Part shown: in pieces, positions 1 to 6,787 of the stretch
Numbering within the stretch: position 1 is the first letter of the stretch
Layout of the letters: every line of letters starts with the position of its first letter
From: JAFDVL01 sp043736395
Lineage (GTDB): Bacteria > Acidobacteriota > Blastocatellia > RBC074
Length of the DNA stretch: 11,407 nt
Direction of reading: 5' to 3'
Assembly: GCA_043736395.1 (NCBI GenBank)
Contig: JAYTCQ010000157.1
Coordinates: 1-11,407 of the forward strand
Translations under genes and position numbers: made by a program
Notes under the pieces: model-generated
Told to the model about the DNA's origin: nothing
Seen by the model: only the letters and a program-made list of their open reading frames with translations
Database searches by the model: none

Positions 1-1
1 G

Positions 2-1585
2 CAAATGTCCTTAATGTCGCCTGAAGCCACCGTTTCACGCAATTATATTGATTGGCTGGTCAACGTTCCGTGGAAAAAACAAAGCGAGGAAATCCGCGAC
101 TTACAGCATGCTTACGAGATTCTTGAAGGCGACCACTACGGATTAGAGAAAATCAAAGATCGCATTATCGAGTATCTGGCCGTTCGCCAATTGGTTGAAA
201 AGCCGCGCGGAACAATCCTTTGTTTTGTCGGGCCTCCAGGTGTTGGCAAAACTTCATTAGGGCGTTCAATTGCGAAGGCTACGGGGAGAAAATTTGTTCG
301 TCTGGCTTTGGGCGGCGTGCGTGATGAAGCTGAAATTCGCGGGCATCGTCGCACCTACATCGGAGCCTTGCCCGGACAAATTATTCAGATGATGAAAAAG
401 GCTGGCACGAACAATCCGGTCGTGTTATTGGATGAAGTTGATAAGCTCGGTCACGATCATCGTGGCGATCCGTCTTCGGCTTTGCTGGAAGTGCTTGATC
501 CTGAGCAAAATCATACATTCCATGATCATTATCTGGATGTTGATTACGATTTGTCTAATGTCATGTTTATTGCCACGGCGAACGTTTTGCATACGATTCC
601 TGGCCCCTTGCAGGATCGTCTGGAAATTATTCGGCTGGCTGGCTACACCGAACGTGAAAAGCTTGCCATTGCAGAGCGCCATCTGGTGACCAAGCAATTG
701 GATGGTCACGGACTGAAAAAAGAGCAACTGACGTTTGTCGAGGATGGTCTGCGCACAATTATTAATTCCTACACGCGTGAGGCGGGTGTGCGTAATCTGG
801 AGCGTGAAATAGGCTCAATCTGCCGCAAAGTCGCACGACAATTTGTGACCAAAAACGATAAGAAATTTTCCTTTACGGCGAATGAATCTTCGATTAAAGA
901 GCTTTTAGGCCCAATCAGATTCCGCCCGCAACCATTAGCGACTCACAATGAAATTGGTCTCGTGAATGGTTTAGCTTACACCGAAGCCGGCGGAGACATC
1001 TTGCACATTGAAGCGACCTTGATGCCGGGAACAGGTAAGATAACTTTGACTGGGAAATTAGGGGAAGTCATGCAGGAATCGGCGCAGGCTGCGATCACGT
1101 ACTTACGTTCGCGGGCTTCAGAACTGGGGATTCCAAAAGACTTTCATAAAAATTTCGATTTGCACGTGCACGTGCCGGAAGGTGCGATTCCGAAAGACGG
1201 GCCTTCGGCTGGTATCACGCTGGCGACAGCGGTGGCATCTTCGCTGACACGGATTGCCGTAAATCGTAATGTCGCCATGACTGGTGAAATTACCCTGCGC
1301 GGGAAAGTCTTGCCAATTGGCGGACTGAAGGAAAAATTGCTTGCGGCCCATCGGGCTGGGATTACAACGATTATTATTCCGAAAGATAACGAAAAAGACC
1401 TGGTGGATATTCCACCTGACGTGTTGGCAACATTTCAAGTGAACGCCGTAGAAAGCATGGACGAAGTGCTAAGGATCGCGCTTGAGCGATTACCAGATGT
1501 AGAAACAACTCCAGCTGAGCTGGAAGCGGCGATTTGGCAAACGCCGACAATTATTGATCAACCTGGTGCCGGGCTGAGTAGCTGA
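2..1585 (+). CDS. lon: ATP-dependent Lon protease, C-terminal part (gene enters from the left edge)
   Basis: Lon is a cytoplasmic AAA+ serine protease that unfolds and degrades damaged and regulatory proteins. The reading frame is open to the left edge, so the N-terminal substrate-binding domain lies outside the window; about 527 of the usual 770-820 residues are present. Counting from the Met at position 5, the sequence opens with the linker typical of Lon (YIDWLVNVPW at 14-23). The AAA+ module has Walker A GPPGVGKT at 76-83 and Walker B LLDEVD at 141-146. The protease domain carries the catalytic Ser401 in PKDGPSAG and, 43 residues later, Lys444 in GGLKEK, which is the same spacing as S679/K722 of E. 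coli. All catalytic residues are intact. The stop is followed 11 bases later by engB, suggesting co-transcription; lonA-ysxC (engB) is also adjacent in Bacillus subtilis. The Met at 5 is an internal residue, not a start. Confidence 0.97.
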   Translation, partial: QMSLMSPEATVSRNYIDWLVNVPWKKQSEEIRDLQHAYEILEGDHYGLEKIKDRIIEYLAVRQLVEKPRGTILCFVGPPGVGKTSLGRSIAKATGRKFVRLALGGVRDEAEIRGHRRTYIGALPGQIIQMMKKAGTNNPVVLLDEVDKLGHDHRGDPSSALLEVLDPEQNHTFHDHYLDVDYDLSNVMFIATANVLHTIPGPLQDRLEIIRLAGYTEREKLAIAERHLVTKQLDGHGLKKEQLTFVEDGLRTIINSYTREAGVRNLEREIGSICRKVARQFVTKNDKKFSFTANESSIKELLGPIRFRPQPLATHNEIGLVNGLAYTEAGGDILHIEATLMPGTGKITLTGKLGEVMQESAQAAITYLRSRASELGIPKDFHKNFDLHVHVPEGAIPKDGPSAGITLATAVASSLTRIAVNRNVAMTGEITLRGKVLPIGGLKEKLLAAHRAGITTIIIPKDNEKDLVDIPPDVLATFQVNAVESMDEVLRIALERLPDVETTPAELEAAIWQTPTIIDQPGAGLSS

Positions 1586-1596
1586 ACTGAGAAAGC

Positions 1597-2193
1597 ATGA
1601 AAATTACGAGTGCAGAATTTACGGCAAGCGCTGCAACAACGGCTTCGGTGCCGAAAGCCACGGGGCCGGAAATCGCTTTTATGGGGCGTTCCAATGTTGG
1701 TAAATCAAGTTTAATAAATAGTCTGTTAGGGGTCAAAAATCTGGCGCGCACCAGCTCTTCTCCCGGTCGGACGAAGGCCTTGAACTTCTTTGCAATTAAC
1801 AAAGAGATGTATTTTGTGGATTTACCCGGTTATGGTTATGCGAAAGTATCTAAAACCGAGCGCTTTCATTGGGGACAATTAATTGAGAATTACCTTGCAC
1901 ATCGAGAGGCTCTTGTGTTATGTATCTTAATTGTAGATGCACGGCATGAGCCTTCCACGTTAGATCTCCAGATGAAATCCTGGCTACAGCACTTCGGACT
2001 TTCCTTTCTGGTGGTCAATACGAAAGTTGATAAGCTTTCGTTGAAAGAGCGGAATGCAACAATGAAGCGCGCGCAGAAGGTTTTGGAGACTGATCGAATT
2101 ATCCCGTATTCGGCAATTACACGTGAAGGCATTAAGCCGTTGTGGAATGAAATTAATGCCTGTTTAGCGGTAGGCGGTCACAAATCAAACTGA
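1597..2193 (+). CDS. engB: Ribosome biogenesis GTPase EngB (YsxC/YihA)
   Basis: EngB is a TRAFAC-class GTPase needed for late assembly of the large ribosomal subunit. The 198 residues match the usual family length of about 195-210. The G motifs appear in order: G1 GRSNVGKS at 30-37, the G2 threonine in PGRTK (Thr59), G3 DLPG at 75-78 within the EngB hallmark DLPGYGYAK, G4 TKVD at 142-145, and G5 YSA at 171-173. The start chosen is the first Met after lon, 11 bases past its stop, with a weak purine-rich ribosome-binding sequence (GAGAAAG). It probably shares a transcript with lon. No terminator hairpin with a T-tract is evident after its stop. The assignment is firm; the operon is inferred from spacing. 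Confidence 0.96.
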   Translation: MKITSAEFTASAATTASVPKATGPEIAFMGRSNVGKSSLINSLLGVKNLARTSSSPGRTKALNFFAINKEMYFVDLPGYGYAKVSKTERFHWGQLIENYLAHREALVLCILIVDARHEPSTLDLQMKSWLQHFGLSFLVVNTKVDKLSLKERNATMKRAQKVLETDRIIPYSAITREGIKPLWNEINACLAVGGHKSN

Positions 2194-2514
2194 CAGGCGA
2201 TTTAGAAAACTTCACCACCAGAGAACAGGATCGTAATTGTTCTTGCATCGGTCACCCTTAGATTTCGTTGGCGTTATTAACTCAACCGATTCTCAAGCTG
2301 ACGTTAAGTTCCTAAATAAAATCACTTGTTCCAAAAATGATTCATTAAGTCCTGTCGCCGTGAGGCACATGCCCCCTGAAACTTTCCGGCGTAAAACAAT
2401 TGATACCTATTTTAAAAAAGTTCCCTTTTCAAATATTTAAAGAGAAAAGAATGTAACAGACGTTACCACCATCGCCGCCGCCGATCCGGCTCCGGCCAAT
2501 ACCACAATAACTAT
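2194..2514 (+). other. engB-rho intergenic region / rho leader
   Basis: This 321-base gap has no convincing gene except the basic in-frame segment just upstream of rho, listed separately. A 67-codon frame at 2237-2440 has no Shine-Dalgarno and no recognisable family, and I treat it as chance. A short hairpin (AGAACA at 2222-2227 with TGTTCT at 2238-2243) lacks a T-tract. I found no promoter with both good -35 and -10 elements. Long leaders in front of rho are known to carry autoregulatory termination in other bacteria; whether that applies here cannot be read from the sequence. Confidence 0.4.
2451..2514 (+). other. Out-of-frame ATG plus basic Arg/His/Gly-rich extension in frame with rho (possible frameshifted N-terminus)
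   Basis: The rho frame is open from 2416 (stop TAA at 2413-2415) but has no ATG, GTG or TTG before 2515. Within it, codons 2455-2514 read NRRYHHRRRRSGSGQYHNNY, a basic low-complexity segment of the kind seen in N-terminal extensions of some Rho proteins. An ATG at 2451 preceded by a purine-rich AAGAG is followed at once by TAA. Skipping the single T at 2454 turns ATG-TAA into ATG-AAC and joins this segment to MAEKSAK at the annotated Rho start. So the true N-terminus may be about 21 residues longer, with a sequencing error, a mutation or a frameshift at the second codon. Confidence 0.45.
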
Positions 2515-3849
2515 ATGGCAGAAAAATCAGCAAAAGCACGTGATCGTGAAATCGAAATGATTGACGATGAAGAAGCGGAATATGCCGATGCGGACTTACT
2601 CGACATTTCCGAACTCAAGGAAATGAGTATTTCCAAATTGACAAACATCGCCAAAGAATTGGACGTACCCGGCGCGACTGGGATGCGCAAGCAGGAATTG
2701 ATCTTCAAAATCCTGCAAGCCCAAACTGAGAAATCCGGTCTCATCTTCTCTGAAGGGGTTCTGGAAACTTTACCGGATGGTTTCGGATTCCTCCGCGCTC
2801 CGGAATACAATTATTTACCAGGGCCAGACGATATTTATGTCAGCCCTTCGCAAATTCGTAAGTTTGATCTGCGAACCGGCGATACCATTTCGGGTCAAAT
2901 CCGTCCACCGAAAGAGGGCGAGCGTTACTTTGCGCTCATTAAGGTTGAAGCGATTAACTTCGAAACGCCCGATCTGGCGCGTGACAAAGTATTCTTCGAT
3001 AACCTGACACCGCTCTATCCTGACGAACAATTGAAAATGGAAACCACCAATCCTGATCATTTGTCAGGACGTGTGATCGATCTGGTAACACCCATCGGCA
3101 AAGGACAACGTGGATTAATCGTGGCTCCGCCGCGGACAGGTAAAACGGTATTGCTGCAAACAATTGCGAATTCCATTACCGAAAATCATCCTGAAGTCAC
3201 ATTAATCGTCTTGTTAATTGATGAGCGTCCGGAAGAAGTCACCGATATGCAACGCTCCGTCAACGGCGAAGTTATTTCTTCAACGTTTGATGAACCAGCC
3301 TCACGGCACGTGCAGGTAGCGGATATGGTGATTGAAAAGGCCAAGCGTTTAGTCGAGCACGGACGTGATGTGGTTATTTTGCTGGATTCGATCACTCGTC
3401 TGGCGCGTGCGCACAACGCTGTCGTGCCGCCATCGGGTAAGATTCTCTCCGGCGGTGTGGATTCCAACGCATTACAGCGTCCCAAACGGTTTTTCGGAGC
3501 GGCGCGTAATATCGAAGAAGGCGGCAGCCTGACGATCATCGCTACGGCGCTGGTTGAAACCGGAAGCCGCATGGATGATGTGATCTTTGAAGAGTTCAAA
3601 GGTACCGGCAATATGGAAATCCATCTTGATCGTAAACTTTCTGACAAGCGTGTTTTCCCGGCGATAGACTTGCAGAAATCGGGTACACGTAAGGAAGAGT
3701 TGTTGATTCAACGTAAAGACCTGGATCGGATTTGGGTTTTAAGACGTGTGCTGAATCCGCTTTCGAGCGTCGAGCAAATGGAATTGGTGCTGGATCGGTT
3801 AGAGAAATCGAAATCGAATGCTGAGTTCCTGAATTCGATGAATTCCTAA
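2515..3849 (+). CDS. rho: Transcription termination factor Rho
   Basis: Rho is a hexameric RNA-dependent ATPase that translocates along nascent RNA and releases RNA polymerase. The 444 residues show the full domain order. First comes an acidic N-terminal stretch (about 10-30), then a Rho_N helical domain (about 32-72). The cold-shock-like RNA-binding domain follows, with the RNP1-like GFGFLR at 89-94 and YLPGPDDIYVSPSQIRKF at 100-117. The ATPase has Walker A APPRTGKT at 204-211, DERPEEVTDM at 236-245 and LLDSITRLAR at 289-298. E. coli Rho has APPKAGKT at Walker A; residues matching the bicyclomycin pocket (Arg238, Ser292, Arg295) appear conserved. The ATG at 2515 is the only standard start in this frame after the upstream stop, but it lacks a Shine-Dalgarno, so the N-terminus is uncertain. 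A strong hairpin terminator follows 25 bases after the stop. Confidence 0.97.
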   Translation: MAEKSAKARDREIEMIDDEEAEYADADLLDISELKEMSISKLTNIAKELDVPGATGMRKQELIFKILQAQTEKSGLIFSEGVLETLPDGFGFLRAPEYNYLPGPDDIYVSPSQIRKFDLRTGDTISGQIRPPKEGERYFALIKVEAINFETPDLARDKVFFDNLTPLYPDEQLKMETTNPDHLSGRVIDLVTPIGKGQRGLIVAPPRTGKTVLLQTIANSITENHPEVTLIVLLIDERPEEVTDMQRSVNGEVISSTFDEPASRHVQVADMVIEKAKRLVEHGRDVVILLDSITRLARAHNAVVPPSGKILSGGVDSNALQRPKRFFGAARNIEEGGSLTIIATALVETGSRMDDVIFEEFKGTGNMEIHLDRKLSDKRVFPAIDLQKSGTRKEELLIQRKDLDRIWVLRRVLNPLSSVEQMELVLDRLEKSKSNAEFLNSMNS

Positions 3850-3874
3850 AAGATTAGAGAGAAGTTTAGAAAAT

Positions 3875-3926
3875 AATCGGGCAGGGTCTGGAAAATTCCA
3901 ACGCTGCCCGATTTTATTTTTTCTTT
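3875..3926. terminator. Bidirectional intrinsic terminator between rho and the convergent secreted-protein gene
   Basis: A perfect 10-bp stem AATCGGGCAG (3875-3884) pairs with CTGCCCGATT (3904-3913), with a small inner hairpin TGGA/TCCA in the loop. On the + strand it is followed by a long T-rich tract (TTTTATTTTTTCTTTT); on the - strand by ATTATTTTC. It starts 25 bases after the rho stop and directly abuts the stop codon of the convergent gene, so it can end both transcripts. Confidence 0.85.
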
Positions 3927-4558
3927 TCGAGTTGTAAGACGACCTGCCTGATTTCACTGCTATCAATTGAAACTTCCTTTGAAGTTGTCGTGAATCCATC
4001 AGCACTGGCTGTGATTAAATATTTTCCGCTTTCTGATGGCAGGCGAAATCCAAATTCCCCACCCTCAGTTGAGTATTTTTCAATCTTCTTAAATTTTTTA
4101 CCGTCGAGTCGTTCAATCGTGACTGAGACGTTTGGTAAAGAATATCCTGAAGTATCAAGGACGGCGCCTCTGATTTGCGAAAAGGGATCTTCACGGCGTA
4201 ACTCAAAGGGTTTTGGTGCCTGATAAAATCCACTTGCCGTCAGATCAATACGCTGTCGCGTAGTAGCTGTTTTAAATCCCTTCATCTCAAAAGTCAGCGC
4301 ATAACTACCAGCGGCCAATCCGGTGAAGACAAAATTTCCTTTGTCGTCAGATTTTACTTCGTAATCGGATGGAGCCTGCGCTTCCTTGTCATCCAAGGTC
4401 TTAATTTTACTGCGGTTCGCTTTGACCGTCACTCCGCTTAGAGGTTTTCCATTATCGTCTCGAATTTTACCTTCTATTTTTGCCGAATCAGCTAATGTTA
4501 CCAAGCTGGCAAAAATCATAAAACATCCAAAAGTAATAGCGCGTAAAATCATTCGCAT
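3914..4558 (-). CDS. Secreted protein with two carboxypeptidase regulatory-like domains
   Basis: This is a 214-residue exported protein of unknown specific role. The N-terminus MRMILRAITFGCFMIFASLV looks like a Sec signal peptide, with a plausible cleavage after ADSA (residue 26). Two tandem Ig-like beta-sandwich repeats of the carboxypeptidase-regulatory-like type follow. Repeat one (about 27-120) has KIEGKIRDDNGKPLSGVTV and later GNFVFTGLAAGSYALTF. Repeat two (about 128-212) has IRGAVLDTSGYSLPNVSV and later SGKYLITASADGF. Such domains occur alone or fused to outer-membrane receptors and are frequent in Acidobacteriota and Bacteroidota; no TonB-dependent barrel is present here. The start at 4558 is chosen because GGAG lies five bases upstream; an in-frame Met 20 codons earlier lacks this and would precede the signal peptide. 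It diverges from the VWFA gene across 70 bases and ends against rho. Confidence 0.85.
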   Translation of the reverse strand: MRMILRAITFGCFMIFASLVTLADSAKIEGKIRDDNGKPLSGVTVKANRSKIKTLDDKEAQAPSDYEVKSDDKGNFVFTGLAAGSYALTFEMKGFKTATTRQRIDLTASGFYQAPKPFELRREDPFSQIRGAVLDTSGYSLPNVSVTIERLDGKKFKKIEKYSTEGGEFGFRLPSESGKYLITASADGFTTTSKEVSIDSSEIRQVVLQLEKKK

Positions 4559-4628
4559 ATAAACTCCAAAAAATAGGTTAACAACAATAATAGTAGTCTT
4601 GCTCCGTTCATAAGTCACGATTATTGAG

Positions 4629-5597
4629 ATGAATTTAAGGAATCAAAAAATTTGCTGCTTTTTCATCCTCTTCTGGATGAGCATTTCTTGTGTCACGTTG
4701 TCTGCTCAAATCAAAAAAGAGCAGGATGAAGTCCTTAAAATTGACACTGACTTAGTCATGGTCGAAGCCGTCGCAACGGATAAGTCAGGAAATTATATCC
4801 GCCATCTGAAGGCTGAAGATTTTCGCTTATGGGTTGATGAAAAACCTGCCAAAATTGAATTTTTCAATGTCACAGATGAAGTGACACTCTCACGTCCTCT
4901 GGCGGTTGTCTTTGCGCTGGATTTATCCGGCAGCCTTAAACCTGAAGAAGTGACGGTGCTGCGAAACGCGGCGCTTAAATTTACCGAAGTCTTACAGGGG
5001 GAATCGATTTTTTCTGCTTTGGCATTTAATTACGAAGTAAAAATTTATCAGGATTTTACTTCGGATCAAAAAAAATTAGCCAAAGCCCTGGCAAAGATGG
5101 ACAGCTTTGAAGGCTCAACGCGAATTTATGATGCTTTAGACAAAGCCGTGTTAATGCTGAGCCGTCGTTCCACTCGAACGAGAACGAATCAGCCGTTACG
5201 AAGGGTGATTATTGTGATTACAGATGGGTTCGATTCTTCAAGTATGATCAACACTCGTGAATTAATTCGCCGCGCTAATGCCGCAGGTGTCACCGTATAT
5301 TCGATTACGCTGCCTTCATTTATTCTTTCAGCCAGCCGTAGTTCAGATCGGGTCATTACACCATTGGATGCTTCGCGAATCGTGGCAGCGACAGGTGGGT
5401 TGGATTTTTCAGCCAATGCACGGGACTTTACTCCAGTCTTCAAAGCACTGGCTGAAGAGATTCGCGCAAGTTATGGATTGGCTTATTATCCCGAAGTCCG
5501 TGATGGCAAGCAGCATCAAATAAAAGTGGAGACAGTGAATCCGGCGATTAACCTGCGGGTTAATCGAACGACCTTCACCGCTCCTTCTCAAAAGTGA
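4629..5597 (+). CDS. Secreted VWFA-domain protein (acidobacterial VWFA-related type)
   Basis: This 322-residue protein begins with a signal peptide (hydrophobic stretch about 9-24, likely cleavage after LSA at 24-26). A short beta-rich region follows (IDTDLVMVEAVATDKSGNYI and KAEDFRLWVDEKP, about 38-73) that typically precedes the VWA fold in this family. The von Willebrand factor A domain spans about 90-285 and keeps the metal-ion-dependent adhesion site: DLSGS at 98-102, Thr164 in EGSTRIYDAL, and Asp199 in VIITDG-like VITDGFDSS. The C-terminal ASYGLAYYP segment (about 280-288) is also usual in this group. Proteins with this layout are strongly expanded in Acidobacteriota, which is the best taxonomic clue in the window. 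Ligands are not known. The start has no strong Shine-Dalgarno (TTGAG directly upstream). It lies divergent to another secreted protein, so the two may share control. Confidence 0.9.
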   Translation: MNLRNQKICCFFILFWMSISCVTLSAQIKKEQDEVLKIDTDLVMVEAVATDKSGNYIRHLKAEDFRLWVDEKPAKIEFFNVTDEVTLSRPLAVVFALDLSGSLKPEEVTVLRNAALKFTEVLQGESIFSALAFNYEVKIYQDFTSDQKKLAKALAKMDSFEGSTRIYDALDKAVLMLSRRSTRTRTNQPLRRVIIVITDGFDSSSMINTRELIRRANAAGVTVYSITLPSFILSASRSSDRVITPLDASRIVAATGGLDFSANARDFTPVFKALAEEIRASYGLAYYPEVRDGKQHQIKVETVNPAINLRVNRTTFTAPSQK

Positions 5598-5607
5598 AAA
5601 TTACAGT

Positions 5608-5793
5608 TTAATCATCATCACTCTCGTAATAATCATCATCCTCGCTGTCATCGGCCAAATCCAATTCGATTGGATCAAGACCAACAACTTCTAGTTTGGC
5701 TTCGCAATCATCGCATCGAACGTGATCGCCTTTGTCCATTTCTTCGTCAACATGAATATCGGAATCACATTCCGGACAGGTAGCTAAAGGCAC
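5608..5793 (-). CDS. LysW-like small zinc-ribbon protein with an Asp-rich tail
   Basis: This 61-residue acidic protein has a zinc ribbon formed by CPEC (Cys6, Cys9) and CDDC (Cys27, Cys30), followed by LEVVGLDPIELDLA at 34-47. That spacing and the LEVV-LDP segment closely resemble LysW/ArgW, the amino-group carrier of lysine or arginine biosynthesis. In true LysW the tail ends in EDWGE and its terminal Glu is joined to the substrate by LysX. Here the tail is EDDDYYESDDD, so the carrier function is doubtful, and no lysX, lysZ or lysY lies nearby. The start is GTG, decided by a near-ideal GGAGGA seven bases upstream; no ATG fits. A weak promoter candidate upstream on this strand (TTGCAA at 5853-5858, TAGATT at 5829-5834, 18-base spacer) may serve it. 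It ends 10 bases from the convergent VWFA stop. Confidence 0.8.
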   Translation of the reverse strand: MPLATCPECDSDIHVDEEMDKGDHVRCDDCEAKLEVVGLDPIELDLADDSEDDDYYESDDD

Positions 5794-6018
5794 AGTTGAA
5801 TCCTCCTGGTAAAGTTTTGTGCGGCGAAAATCTAAACTACTTGTGCATATTTTTGCAATGGTTATTTATCATGACAGTTCCTGTTAGACGCTAAAAAATT
5901 TTTGTCAGTCCGGGAAAGAATCACAAAAATTAGTGGTGACACACAAAAAAACATCAATAAAGACGGGCAGGAAAATGCTGTATCCTTAAAAAATGCAAGG
6001 AAAATAGGCATATTTGGC

Positions 6019-6047
6019 TTGCGCCACCCTATCTCCTGCTGTATACT
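6019..6047 (+). promoter_or_regulatory. Sigma70-like promoter upstream of the HU gene
   Basis: TTGCGC (6019-6024) and TATACT (6042-6047) are separated by exactly 17 bases. The -10 matches five of six consensus bases and the -35 four of six. Transcription would begin near 6054, giving the HU gene an untranslated leader of about 340 bases, or producing a separate small RNA that ends near 6276. Confidence 0.6.
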
Positions 6048-6053
6048 CCGCCG

Positions 6054-6276
6054 CGATTTAACACAATAAAAGATCGTCGATTATGTAGTAAATATAGGCG
6101 ATTGAGTTTATTACTTCTGTTTTTCAGAGGTAGCTATTTTGATTATTTTTGGTGAACAGAGTTTCCTGGCACTATCTGAAAATTTTGAGTGTAGTGAGTT
6201 TGGAAATTGCATAAACATCATGCATCCTCTGTTCATACTTTTAACCTCATGAAAACCTGACAAGGTTTTTATTATT
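6054..6276 (+). ncRNA. Candidate structured leader or small RNA upstream of the HU gene
   Basis: The span between the promoter and a terminator-like hairpin holds nested complementarity. TACTTCTG (6112-6119) pairs with CAGAGGTA (6125-6132) over eight pairs, one of them G-T, with a T5 loop. TGAACAGAG (6153-6161) pairs perfectly with CTCTGTTCA (6227-6235), enclosing smaller arms such as GCAT/ATGC (6209-6223). The segment ends in a 7-bp hairpin with a T-rich tail. It matches no RNA family I recognise. It could be an independent RNA of about 220 nucleotides or the regulatory leader of the HU mRNA. Confidence 0.35.
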
Positions 6277-6277
6277 T
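6252..6277 (+). terminator. Weak terminator- or attenuator-like hairpin in the HU leader
   Basis: AAAACCT (6252-6258) and AGGTTTT (6263-6269) form a 7-bp stem with loop GACA, followed by TATTATTT. The stem is short and mostly A-T, so termination would be partial at best. It lies about 120 bases before the HU start. Confidence 0.35.
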
Positions 6278-6396
6278 AAGCCTACGCTATTTCTGTTCGC
6301 TCATTTCATTGTTGATTCAGAAGGCCGTAAGATAAATTGAAATGCCGCAACAGCGAAGCCTGGCGTCACTTAATTACGAAAAAGGAGATTACAATT

Positions 6397-6708
6397 ATGG
6401 CAGCAGCAAAAGCAGTAAAACCCATGACTAAAGGTCAAATCGCCGCTCACTTAGCGGAAAAGTTTGGTGTATCCAAGAAAGTTGGCGCATCTATTGTTGA
6501 TGAAATCGCCGCCGTCGCGGTTGCACAAACCAAGAAGGTCGGACAATTCACTCTTCCAGGTGTTGGCAAACTGGTCAAAGCGAGCCGTAAAGCTCGTACC
6601 GGTCGTAACCCTGCCACTGGCGCAGCGATCAAAATTCCAGCCAAGACCGTGGTCAAATTCCGCGTTGCTAAGGCTTGCAAAGATGCTATCGTGCCACCCA
6701 AGAAGTAA
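6397..6708 (+). CDS. HU-family DNA-binding protein
   Basis: This is a small basic nucleoid-associated protein that bends and compacts DNA as a dimer. The 103 residues include the two N-terminal helices of the dimer core (about 10-46, TKGQIAAHLAEKFGVSKK and the following DEIAAVAVAQ). After these come FTLPGVGKLVKASRKAR (about 52-68), the DNA-binding arm with the family signature GRNPATGAAIKIPA (70-83), and the C-terminal helix AKACKDAI. Compared with E. coli HU (90 residues) it has a short Ala/Lys-rich N-terminal extension and a PPKK tail. The start at 6397 is fixed by AAGGAG nine bases upstream; an in-frame ATG at 6337 lacks a ribosome-binding site and would add 20 unrelated residues. It has its own promoter far upstream and a very strong terminator 22 bases after the stop, so it is probably monocistronic and well expressed. 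Confidence 0.95.
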   Translation: MAAAKAVKPMTKGQIAAHLAEKFGVSKKVGASIVDEIAAVAVAQTKKVGQFTLPGVGKLVKASRKARTGRNPATGAAIKIPAKTVVKFRVAKACKDAIVPPKK

Positions 6709-6730
6709 CAGCACATCGCATCAGATAAAT

Positions 6731-6776
6731 AATAAAAGGCGTGACCTCAAACTGAGGTCACGCCTTTTATTATTTT
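6731..6776. terminator. Very strong bidirectional terminator between the HU gene and lptE
   Basis: A perfect 19-bp stem (6731-6749 with 6753-6771) closes a three-base AAC loop; the core is GGCGTGACCTCA. Its outer AATAAAA/TTTTATT part provides A- and T-rich flanks on both strands, so it can terminate the HU transcript rightward and the lptE transcript leftward. Confidence 0.9.
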
Positions 6777-6787
6777 GTGAAAATTTT

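Larger units (their letters stand above)
5794..6396. other. Divergent intergenic region between the LysW-like gene and the HU gene
   Basis: This 603-base stretch has no credible ORF. Positions 5807-6018 are AT-rich with A/T runs and nothing I recognise beyond a weak leftward promoter candidate. From 6019 it holds a good rightward promoter, then several hairpins (6112-6132, 6153-6235, 6252-6269), and finally the HU ribosome-binding site AAGGAG (6382-6387), nine bases before the ATG. Confidence 0.6.

Noticed and set aside
2222..2243. AGAACA/TGTTCT hairpin after engB as a terminator
   Set aside because: Only six pairs, a ten-base loop and no T-tract.
2237..2440. 67-codon + strand frame between engB and rho
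   Set aside because: No ribosome-binding site, no recognisable motif, and no coding-like composition; it ends just before the rho leader ATG-TAA and looks like a chance frame.
3186..3647. 153-codon - strand frame inside rho
   Set aside because: Antisense shadow of the Rho ATPase domain, with no ribosome-binding site.
5866..6018. Possible known RNA (6S, tmRNA or tRNA) in the AT-rich gap
   Set aside because: No cloverleaf, CCA end, long closing stem or other family hallmark could be found by eye.
6337..6396. Longer HU start at 6337
   Set aside because: The added 20 residues are unlike HU and lack a ribosome-binding site, whereas AAGGAG sits nine bases before the ATG at 6397.
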